Assembly (NCBI RefSeq): GCF_024868665.1
Contig: NW_026634404.1
Span: 5,933 to 69,932, forward strand
DNA: 64,000 nucleotides
DNA from: Triplophysa rosa
Taxonomy: Eukaryota > Chordata > Actinopteri > Cypriniformes > Nemacheilidae
Direction of reading: 5' to 3'
Below the pieces are notes generated by a model that saw only the letters and a list, made by a program, of their open reading frames with translations, did not search any database and had not been told where the DNA came from. Shown here one piece after another: positions 1 through 9,203 of this stretch. How positions within the stretch are numbered: position 1 is the stretch's first letter; every line of letters starts with the position of its first letter. The position numbers and the translations under genes were made by a program.

Positions 1-124
1 TTTTTTTGTGTGAATTAAGGTTAATAGACTACATCTGTTGTATTGTTGAGCTCTATTAAATGCAGAACATTCATTTTAAAGTAAACACCATTGCGCTTAC
101 TTTCTGTTATGGTGTTTTTTACAG

Positions 125-1303
125 ATTGAACTGGATTTTGTTTTGATTTTTGGTGAGAAGACATCAGCCAAGTTTTTGGAAAGGTGGCCAACTACATTTA
201 TGCAGAAAGCCATTCAACAAAGCAAAGGGCTTCACTTCTCCCAAGACCTTCAGGACCTGATTGATTCTGCAGAATCAGCTGTGGGGAATGAATCGGTTGT
301 GGACGGTAAGACTGTTCAAACACGTTGATAACGAGATCATGTAGTCATGTCCATGTATTTTTTACTTGAAATGCCATGTCTTTCAGTATGGGGTAGCGGT
401 CTTGCTTCGATTCTTCTCTTACTGCATTTGATTCCAAGGTGAAAGAGAGTCCAAGAGTCCACCATCACCACAAGGGCGCAAGAGACCTGGAAAAATATCT
501 GCATCACAAGCTGAGAAACACCTTGTCATCTTCAAAAAGGTAAATCTGAATGTTTTTTAGTACTACCGGCCTGCTTTAACTTCAAGCCAGTTGGGGTAAT
601 TATAAAACTAATGGAAGGACAGACAAATGAAGAGCTGGCATTAAAGGTTCGTTTACATTATAACTATAATTATAAAAAATAAAGTTTTAAAAATCGTTCT
701 TCATTTAGGAGAATAGCGGGATTCACATCACAACTTTAATGATAATGATAAAGATACAGAGAACGATATCTTTGCGATCACTTTCAGAACATTTTTTCCA
801 GCTGATGAACGATAAAACACTTCTTGCATATCCCTAATGTTAGGCTATTGATGATCGTGACGCGGCTTTTATGTCTGAAGCTTAGATTAAACAAAGTTTT
901 CTTTATCGTCCGCTGGTGTGGATGCAAATATAGTTATAGTTATAATGTGAATGGCCCTTTATTATTGTCTTTGTTTTATCTTTAGACAGGGACTAACATA
1001 CAGGAACACCTTGATTCCATTGAAGAGAGCACCCAGCCATACCTGCTTGCAGTTGGGACGAAGAAAAGCAGCATTCAGGGATACTACATAATTCTTGACA
1101 AGAAAGCCATACCATGCAAGTCAGTGAGTGGTCTTGGTGCCTTTGATGAACTGTTCAAAGCCCACTTTGTGTTTGGTGCATCTTACAGTAAAGTGCTTCA
1201 CAACATGTACACCTTCACACAAACAACCGTTTATGAGATTGACATTGGCAAGGTGAAAGAGAGTCCAAGAGTTGCTGATTTCCGAGCCAGATTCATGCAT
1301 TAA
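125..1303 (+). pseudogene. C-terminal exons of a SAMD3-like protein
   Basis: Three exon-like blocks with GT-AG borders: 125-305, about 387-539 and 986-1303 (stop TAA at 1301). The first encodes FGEKTSAKFLERWPTTF and the last ends in KVKESPRVADFRARFMH. The pattern matches the C-terminal part of the SAMD3-like (sterile alpha motif) family that is expanded in fish; the SAM domain itself would lie upstream of the window. Its molecular role is unknown to me. The middle exon carries a TGA and a frame change next to a 24-bp block copied from the third exon, so this copy is probably broken. The TAA is followed directly, in the same frame, by the transposase ORF, so the two may have moved together. 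Family assignment is from memory of the motif and is moderately secure. Confidence 0.55.
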
Positions 1304-3739
1304 GTGAAAATTATTTGCTTTGTTTGTTGTTGCTGCCTGGAGAATACAAATGTGCTTGTTCGACATCTTAAGTTAGTTCACGGTCTGTTTTCTGGCAAAT
1401 CACTTCGTCTAAAATGTGGTCAGGCAGGATGCTGTTTAGAATTTGGTTCATTTTCAGGATTCCGCAAACATTTGCGCAGAGTCCATGAAGAAAACAAAGT
1501 TCCAATACATGTTAAAGAGAGTACTGTTGTTCATCAAACATATGTTGGGCTTTCAAGTAATACTGATGTGGCTACATGTTCAAATGCTAGTTCTTTGCCA
1601 ATATCTAGCAAAAACACCACCGATTTGTGTGCATCGGCAATAGCACAATTGCAAGCTGCAGGTGTCAGTCAGAATACTATGAATACTTTTGTTATGTCTA
1701 TGGAAGAAATAGTTCAGGACATCCAGGACCAAGTAAAAGAGACAGCCCTAAATTGCTTATCTTCTCAAAACACAGACATTAAAAGTGCAATTGAACAATC
1801 ATTTAAAGAAATAGAAAACCCTTTTGCCTTACTTAATTCGATATCTAAACGCAACTCATATTTTACAAAAAAGTGGGGAATTGTCCAGCCTGTGGAGAAA
1901 GTACTTGGACTCAGATTTGACAGCAGGAAAAATAGAACTACTGGATTATATGAGCAAGTTGTGGTGACTGACAAATTTGCCTATGTCCCCATTCTTCAAA
2001 CCTTACAGAATATTTTAATGCACCCCAAGACCTCATACAGGTTTAAGTCAGGTACACCTAATAAAGATGGTATTTACTCTGATATCGAAGATGGGCTATA
2101 CATAAAGAGTCACCCCCTATTTTCCACTGAAAAAAATGCACTTCAGATTCAATTGTATTACGATGATTTTGAAACTGCCAATCCATTGGGGTCAAAAAAG
2201 GGAATTCACAAATTAGGTGGTATATATTTTACTTTGAGAAATTACCCACCACAATTTAATTCGTCTTTAGCAAACATACATTTATGTGCACTTTTTCATG
2301 CTCGGGACATCAAAACGCATGGATTCAATGCCATTTTAGAACCTGTTGTCAATGACATTAAAGTTCTTGAGACCAAAGGAATAGAAGGACCCAGCGGTTA
2401 TGTGCGTGGCAGCATTGTGCAAATAACTGGAGATAATCTTGGTTTACATTGCCTTTTTGGATTTGTCGAATCTTTTAGAGCTCGGTATAACTGTAGGTTT
2501 TGCCTCACAGAAAGGGAAGATTATCAAACTGTGTTCTGTGAAGATGAGCCAAGTGTAACCTTTCGCACTAAAGAAACACATTTTCGACACTGTGAAGCTA
2601 TACAATCAGACCCAACGCTACCTCATGTGTGTGGTGTGAAGCGCCCATGTTTGCTTAACACTCTGCAGTATTTCAATATATCAGACAATTTTTCTGTAGA
2701 CATAATGCATGATGTTTTAGAGGGCTTTGCACAGTTTGAATTAAAACTTGTTTTATGTTATGTACAAGCCAGTTTTTTGACAACAAAAGAGTTGGATGGC
2801 AGATTGCATTCATTTAATTATGGGTACATGGAGAGGAGAAATCGGCCTCCTGCTGTAAAACTAAATGACGAGAGCAATGATTTGGGCATAAACGCAATAC
2901 AATGTTGGTGTCTACTCCGGAATGTGCCACTAATATTCGGTGACGTTGTGCCCCAAGATGATGAACACTGGCAGCTACTCCTACTTTTACTGCAAATTGT
3001 AAACATTATATTTTCTCCTGTTTTAACTGAGGGCCTTACTGTTTATTTGAAGCACTTAATTGCTGAACATCACAGGCTTTTCAAGTGCTTATTTCCAGAC
3101 AAGAACCTCCTGCCCAAGCATCATTTAATGACTCATTACCCCCGCTGTATACGAAATATTGGGCCTATTGTTCACATGTGGTCCATGCGATGTGAGTCCA
3201 AACACAATTTCTTTAAGACACAACAAAAATGTTTTAAGAACATCACTCAGACACTTGCAAAAAAACATCAGAATAGCATGGCACATGCCTGGGAGGACTT
3301 CAACCATGACAGAATAGTGCTTGGACCAGGAAAGACTGTCTCTCTCTGTGACTTAAGTGAAAGTGTTCAAATTGCATCAAAGTTAAACGTTCCACCTCAA
3401 ACTGACGTTCTCTCAGTAAAATGGGTGAAGTTTAATGGAACTGAATATCGTTCTGATTTAATTATTTGTGGTGAAGTAGACATTGATTTGCCAGTGTTTT
3501 ATAAAATCCAAGATGTTGTTAGAAATGAATTTGTGGTACTGGTTGCATTGCAGCTCAAAACTGTTTGCTTTGATGATCATCTTTATGCCTACAGAATTGA
3601 TCCAAAATGTAGTGATTCTTTGAAAGTGATCAATACCGCTGAACTGATGTATTATAAACCTTTTGATCTGCAGATGTCCTATGGGTCTGATAATTTCTTT
3701 TGGTTTGTTGTACCATACTGCAGTCTTGTCAAAATGTGA
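1304..3739 (+). CDS. C2H2 zinc-finger / CMC-type (CACTA-like) transposase
   Basis: Open for 811 codons and intact to TGA at 3737. The N-terminus carries two C2H2 fingers (about residues 6-26 and 38-60). The catalytic core has a first Asp in LYYDDFETANP (about 285), a second in QITGDNLGLHCLFGF (about 376), a CRFC zinc pair about 20 residues later, IMHDVLEG, a KHHLMTHYP motif, and a Glu in MWSMRCESKHNFFK. This D-D-E plus CxxC and His layout fits the CMC (CACTA/Mirage/Chapaev, tnp2-like) transposase group, which cuts and joins transposon ends. There is no ATG at the start: the frame opens with GTG right after the TAA of the upstream gene, and the first internal Met is near residue 127. Either an upstream exon supplies the start or the ATG has been lost. 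No terminal inverted repeats were identified. Confidence 0.75.
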   Translation: MKIICFVCCCCLENTNVLVRHLKLVHGLFSGKSLRLKCGQAGCCLEFGSFSGFRKHLRRVHEENKVPIHVKESTVVHQTYVGLSSNTDVATCSNASSLPISSKNTTDLCASAIAQLQAAGVSQNTMNTFVMSMEEIVQDIQDQVKETALNCLSSQNTDIKSAIEQSFKEIENPFALLNSISKRNSYFTKKWGIVQPVEKVLGLRFDSRKNRTTGLYEQVVVTDKFAYVPILQTLQNILMHPKTSYRFKSGTPNKDGIYSDIEDGLYIKSHPLFSTEKNALQIQLYYDDFETANPLGSKKGIHKLGGIYFTLRNYPPQFNSSLANIHLCALFHARDIKTHGFNAILEPVVNDIKVLETKGIEGPSGYVRGSIVQITGDNLGLHCLFGFVESFRARYNCRFCLTEREDYQTVFCEDEPSVTFRTKETHFRHCEAIQSDPTLPHVCGVKRPCLLNTLQYFNISDNFSVDIMHDVLEGFAQFELKLVLCYVQASFLTTKELDGRLHSFNYGYMERRNRPPAVKLNDESNDLGINAIQCWCLLRNVPLIFGDVVPQDDEHWQLLLLLLQIVNIIFSPVLTEGLTVYLKHLIAEHHRLFKCLFPDKNLLPKHHLMTHYPRCIRNIGPIVHMWSMRCESKHNFFKTQQKCFKNITQTLAKKHQNSMAHAWEDFNHDRIVLGPGKTVSLCDLSESVQIASKLNVPPQTDVLSVKWVKFNGTEYRSDLIICGEVDIDLPVFYKIQDVVRNEFVVLVALQLKTVCFDDHLYAYRIDPKCSDSLKVINTAELMYYKPFDLQMSYGSDNFFWFVVPYCSLVKM

Positions 3740-3935
3740 TTGTCATAGATTTTATTGCAAAACGGATGATTTCATGTCTTTTATTAATGATTTTATATCT
3801 GTGCAATACTCTGAATGTGACAAGTTGACCTGTACACATGGCATGTTTTAAAGTAGCCACTTTGTCCATTTGTTAAATAAATATCTGAATGTTTACATCT
3901 GTCTAAAGAATCTTTATTTTGGGTTTAATCATGTA

Positions 3936-4253
3936 CACCTGAAAAAGGTGTAAAATATATTTTACACCAAAAACAACACTATTAATAACACTTTGAGAGT
4001 AAACTTAAGGAGTAGAAACTACACCGAAGGTGTTATATACCCCATAGTGTTAAACTTGTACAACAATAACGAGTGTAATGCTATACACTCGAAGTGTCAT
4101 TTTTTAACACTTAATGGTGCTGTATTAACACTCTCAATCCTACACTACGAATAGTGTTGTTTTTACTCTTGATAGAGTGGGACCATATGTGCTCCTAAGA
4201 AGTGTTAAAATCATATCTTTAAGTGTTAATTTGACACCGCCTTTTTTACTGTG
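3936..4253. mobile_element. Small non-autonomous DNA transposon (MITE)
   Basis: The block begins CACCTGAAAAAGGTGTAAAA and ends with a sequence whose reverse complement begins CACAGTAAAAAAGGCGGTGT, giving imperfect terminal inverted repeats. The interior is rich in short direct and inverted copies of a TAACACT-like motif. No coding capacity. The superfamily and target duplication were not resolved. Confidence 0.45.
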
Positions 4254-4841
4254 AATCTTTAAAAGAACAAGTCATTTTTACATTGTTAACAATGGTTCTT
4301 TAAAATGAGATATACATGGAATACGACAAAAATGTAAAGAATATAATACACATAAGAATGATTTTCATTTCTGTTTTTTCAATTTATGCTTACAGATGCT
4401 GTTCAGGGAGTTCAGGCTGACTGGAAAGTGCATATAAAAAATGCAATCATTATTCAAGGTAAAGATTAGTGTATTTCAAAATGATTACAATGTGTCTGTT
4501 GCCGTTCAAGACATATTGCTCACATATAACTAAAGTCATTTATGCTCACACTACCAAACCATAAGGGTAAAAATGGCATGTTGTCATGACAAACTAGGAT
4601 GTATTTTTTCCAATAACAGGAAGAGCCTTAAGTTTCCACGTACAGGTAACTTGAACACATTACTTTGTAGAAGCTCCTGGTCTGCAGCAAGACCCTTCTC
4701 ATCGAATTAGAAAGCTTCCGTGTTACATCAGTGACAATGAGTGTTCATTAAGACCGACTAAACGCTGCTTTTTTAAAAATATGCAAGGTTCATAGTATAG
4801 ATTCTTTAAAAGACGTCCAAGAGGTTTTTTTTAGGTAATTA

Positions 4842-5158
4842 GTGGAGTCTAAAAGAGATGTTTTAACGTGTTTGCCGACTGGATATGGCAAAAGTCTTAT
4901 CTTTCAAGCCTGGCCGACCGTCTCCCAGAATTTGGAGGGTTACCATAGAGATGCAATTTTGCTTGTTGTTTGCCCTCTCACATCTATTATGGAAGATCAA
5001 GTAAAATACCTCACAACGAGAAGGGGATAACCGCCGCATATGCGGGCCAAGATTAAAGAACAGACGCAGACATAGCAGTTGGACGGTTTAGTCTTGTGTT
5101 TGGTTCTCCAGAACTGCTTGTTGGAGTTAAAAAGTGGAGAGATATGCTCCAAACAAAT
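4842..5158 (+). pseudogene. RecQ-like DNA helicase fragment
   Basis: Two overlapping frames resemble consecutive parts of a RecQ-family helicase. The first (4842-5027) reads DVLTCLPTGYGKSLIFQAWP, a Walker A motif (GYGKS) in RecQ context, then VVCPLTSIMEDQVKYL, the motif Ia region. After a one-base frame change near 5020 and an in-frame TAA near 5070 the similarity continues as RFSLVFGSPELLVG and KKWRDML. Only motifs I and Ia plus part of the following region are present; the DEAH box, the helicase C-terminal half and the RQC domain are missing. RecQ enzymes unwind DNA 3' to 5' with ATP. The piece lies on the same strand as the transposase upstream and the PHD exons downstream and may be debris of the same element. 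Confidence 0.7.
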
Positions 5159-6794
5159 GTTAGCAGGTGCTGTGCCGAAATCTGTGACTAGAGGGCGCTG
5201 TTTCGTAATTATTTACGCGAGAATGTGCCTGGCGCACGTGCACGTTATCGCGAGCGCGGAAGGGGAGTTTCTTAACTATATACATGACCGCCCACTCCGC
5301 GATAACGTCATGTTGCCTCGCGCTCTTGTGTGTGTGTAGCTTATGCGTGAAGCAGACTTCGGGAGAAACCGAAGCGCCGACTGAATGGTGCACAACATGC
5401 TCTTTCATTTAAAAGACAAGACCCGATTACATTCTGTATTATCATGACAGTTTTTATGTTTGTTTTAAAATTATTTTTGTTTTTTCCTCCGGCTATTACT
5501 AAGATTACTTATTTTACAAAGAATAAGTTTTATTCTTTTTAAAACTTTTGATGACATTATAAATTCACTCTGGTGATGTCTAATCTCCTTTATTTTATAT
5601 CATTAAAATCATTTGGTCCTGATGTTAACACCAGCTCACATAAAGCACGGTCACAGAGTCTGAAAATGCATCATAGCAGGTGACCGCTCCCATGGTGGTT
5701 TTTCTATTATAGTATTGAGTTTTCTCATATAAAATGATACATTTAGTTAGTTATAGGTTTCATGCATTCCTCTGACTTAATACAGGCTATATGGGCCTCA
5801 TGGTTTGAGCACCAAGGCACCTGCACAATATTACACTTACAACACGCACACGCTTTTGTAGACATTAGTTTGTTTAATATTTAATTTATACCACAAAAGT
5901 AGACACTAGTTTGTGCATTATTTAATTTATTGCACAAAGTCACGAACACTGGTGTGTTCATTATTACCTTTTTTAAACAAACTGCACAATATTACACTTA
6001 ACCATGAGATCATTGTTATGTTAAACCATAAAACTGTAGTAAGCAAGAAAGGTGTCTAGTAAATAACATTATGATATATACCTACCTGCTAAAAGGTTTT
6101 AAAAGGGTACATCATGATATATATGTTTTTCTTTAAAAAATTCTGAAAGGCGCTCGCTACGATTCAGTCCTAATATGGTGGGATAGAAAGATAACTGTAT
6201 AGCGAGCGCAGGCACGATTTAAATATAATGGTAGCAACCCAGAATCTAATTTACAGTATATCATTATAATCATTCATTCATTAAAGCCAATTGTACCATC
6301 TCAGATATAGTGATTTAGTTCAACTGGATAAAGCCCCAAATAGTGTTTACTATTAGAATCTTGATATTCTATAAATATTTATTCATTTTATCTTTTTTTT
6401 CATTAAGGAAGTGTTTTATTTTCACCAAAAACTATAAACAAGTTAAGGTTTAAATGTCATTCTGAAGAGCAGCACGACAACATGTACAGAAAAAATGCAC
6501 AACCCCCAAAAAAACAAAAAAAGATTTTTGTAATTTAAAAAAATTGACACATTTGAACATTCACATTTTCCCTCAGTTATTATTAATAATATTTTTAGGT
6601 TACAGTATCACATTCCACATCGCTTTTTAAATATTTAATATATTTTTTGCTTGAGTGTTACATTAAACTGTTTTTATAAATAATGTATAAAAAACTGGGT
6701 GTCTAAACTATGCATGTTATATATTTTGTGTAACATTTGAAATGTTATCAATATATTATCCTCATATGGACTTCTGAAGCTGTGTTTCTTCTAG

Positions 6795-7480
6795 ATGATC
6801 TGTCAGAAATGTGTCTCTACTGCTGCTTGCAAGATGGGACAAAGCCGAAAAGTAAGAGTAAGACGAATAAACATGACTCCACCATCAACTGGGTAAGATT
6901 GCATACTTCATTAAGTTTTAGGTTTTTTCTTTCTTAGACAAATTGTTTACAAATAATTTCTATTCTAGAGTATCACTATTGACGCACAATATCTTTAAAG
7001 GAGCAGTTTTCCCCAAAATAAAAATTCTGTCATTATTTACTCACCCTTAAGTTGTTCCAAATCTGTATAAATTTCTTTGTTCTGGTGAACACAGAGAAAG
7101 ATATTTGAAAGAATGTTAGAAATGTTCAGTTCTGGGACATCATTCAGTACCATAGTGAGAAAACAAAATTAGATATTTCTAAGAATTTAGGAAATCAAAC
7201 AGTTCTAGGGGACCTATGACTACAGTTTCAATGTTTCTATAGTAGTCAATGATGTCCCGGAACAGAATATTCCTAACAGTCTTCCAAATATATTTCTCTG
7301 TGTACATTTATACAGGTTGTGAGTAAATTATGACAGAATTAAAATTTTTGGGTGAACTGTCCCTTTAATATCTCCTTTTACCAGATACAATGCGAACATT
7401 GCTGCAGGTGGTTCCATCAGGAATGTGTTGGGAATGAGGAGGAGTTCCTTTGCCCAGCATGCACTTACTGTAACCTTTAA
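6795..7480 (+). pseudogene. Last two exons of a PHD-finger gene (Ulp1-PHD relative)
   Basis: Exon 6795-6892 (after CTTCTAG, donor GGGTAAG) encodes DLSEMCLYCC and ends in TINW. Exon 7385-7480 (after TTACCAG) encodes IQCEHCCRWFHQECVG, then FLCPACTYCNL and a TAA. Together they give a PHD finger: CxxC, then W-IQCxxC, W-F-H, C, and a final CxxC. Phase and the Trp|Ile splice position match the last two exons of the intact gene at 60809-61548 on the other strand. No Ulp1 exons are found upstream; the inverted-repeat arm lies there instead. PHD fingers usually read histone tails. The intron has been invaded by a MITE (6995-7368). Confidence 0.7.
6995..7368. mobile_element. TTAA-flanked MITE in the PHD intron
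   Basis: TTAA borders both ends (6995-6998 and 7365-7368). The termini are inverted repeats of the AAAGG(A/G)(G/A)CAGTT...AATTCTGTCATNATTTACTCAC type, a very common short element in cyprinid genomes. The TTAA duplication suggests a piggyBac-like mechanism. No ORF. Confidence 0.75.
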
Positions 7481-7807
7481 CCCCCCCCCCGCCCCTTTAT
7501 CATTTTTATTTAGTTGTTTATTGCTTTTTGTTTTTTGGGGGGTTGTGCATTTTTCCTGTACATCTTGTCATGCTGCTCTTCAGAATATATGATGACATTT
7601 AAACCTTAACTGGTTTATAGTTTTTGGTGAAAATAAAACACTTCCTTAATTAAAAAAAAAGATAAAATGAATGAATATTTATAGAATATCAAGATTCTAA
7701 TAGTAAACACTATTTGGGGCTTTATCCAGTTGAACTAAATCACTATATCTGAGATGGTACAATTGGCTTTAATGAATGAATTATTATAATGATATACTGT
7801 AAATTAG

Positions 7808-8330
7808 ATGTGATTGGATATCACTAGAGTGAATTTGGGTGTCATTGGATTGATTTTCGGTCAAAAAAGAGAGCGGTCGCAGATTTCGGTAACCTGCTTT
7901 GATGCATTTTCAGATTCCGTGACCGTGCTTTATGTGAGTTGGTGTTAACCTCAGGTCCAAATGATTTTAATAATATAAAATAGATGTGATTGGACATCAC
8001 CAGAGTGAATTTGGGTATCATTGGAGTGATTTTCAGTTAAACAGGGAGTGTTGTGGAAGATCAGTTGTTCAATGCAGAAAGAAATCATGAAGACCAAGGA
8101 GCCAGGTTTCAAGAAGTTCAATCTTTATTTGCTTGAGCAAGCAAAAGTGAGACACACAGCGTTCATCTGAAGATGTCCAACAAATACATATCTGACTCCA
8201 TACTTTATACAGAAATCTCAAGTTGTTTTTCACATTGTTAGCCAATCAGGCTTCAGATGATATCATCTTTTGCCAATCAGGTTTGACATGATATCACCTT
8301 TTTATTAGCACGTCCCCTTTCTGGGTTGCT
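7808..8330. repeat. Insertion and internal duplication in the right inverted-repeat arm
   Basis: This stretch has no counterpart in the left arm. ATGTGATTGGATATCAC at 7808 is repeated with few changes at 7984 (period about 176). The part between them resembles sequence found again at about 8893-8985, so a piece of the arm was duplicated. About 8045-8330 is unrelated, gene-free sequence of unknown origin. Confidence 0.55.
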
Positions 8331-9203
8331 ACCATTATATTTAAATCATGCCTGCGCTCGCTACAGTTATCTTTCTAGCCCACCATATTAGGATTTAATC
8401 GTAGCGAGCGCCTTTCAGAATATTTTAAAGAAAAACATATACTGTATATCACGATGTACCCTTTTAAAACCTTTTAGCAGGTAGGTATATATCATAATGT
8501 TATTTACTAGACACCTTTCTTGCTTACTACAGTTTTATGGTTTAACATAACAATGAACTCATGGTTAAGTGTAATATTGTGCAGTTTGTTTAAAAAAGGT
8601 AATAATGAACACACCAGTGTTCGTGACTTTGTGCAATAAATTAAATAATGCACAAAGTAGTGTCTACTTTTGTGGTATAAATTAAATATTAAACAAACTA
8701 ATGTCTACAAAAGCGTGTGCGTGTTGTAAGTGTAATATTGTGCAGGTGCCTGCTGGTGCTTGGTGCTCAAAGCATGAGGCCCATAGCCTGTATTATGTCA
8801 GAGGAATGCATGAAACCTATAACTAACTAAATGTATCATTTTATATGAGAAAACTCAATACTATAATAGAAAAACCACCATGGGAGCTGTCACCTGCTAT
8901 GATGCATTTTCAGATTCAGTGACCGTGCTTTATGTGAGCTGGTGTTAACATCAGGACCAAATGATTTTAATGATATAAAATAAAGGAGATTAGACATCAC
9001 CAGAGTGAATTTATAACGTTATCAAAAGTTTTAAAAAGAATAAAACGTATTCTTTGTAAAATAAGTAACCTTAGAATAGCCCGAGGAAAAAACAAAAATA
9101 ATTTTAAAACAAACATAAAAACTGTTATGATAATACAGAATGTAATCGGGTCTTGTCTTTTAAATGAAAGAGCATGTTGTGCACTATTCAGTCGGCGCTT
9201 CTG

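Larger units (their letters stand above)
5371..9201. repeat. Giant inverted repeat with ~1.15 kb arms
   Basis: The left arm (about 5371-6520) recurs as its reverse complement at about 7529-9201. The outer ends are GAAGCGCCGACTGAATGGTG on the left and the complement of the same sequence on the right. The arms stay alignable throughout, with point differences and small indels. The right arm is longer because it contains about 520 bp of extra sequence (about 7808-8330). The loop of about 1 kb carries two PHD-finger exons and a TTAA-bordered MITE. This could be a long-TIR transposon or a foldback formed by an inverted duplication. No transposase is encoded in it. Confidence 0.85.

Noticed and set aside
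4381..4460. Short exon (after TTACAG, ending before GGTAAAG)
   Set aside because: Splice-like borders and an open frame, but only about 22 codons with no recognisable motif and no partner exon in frame.
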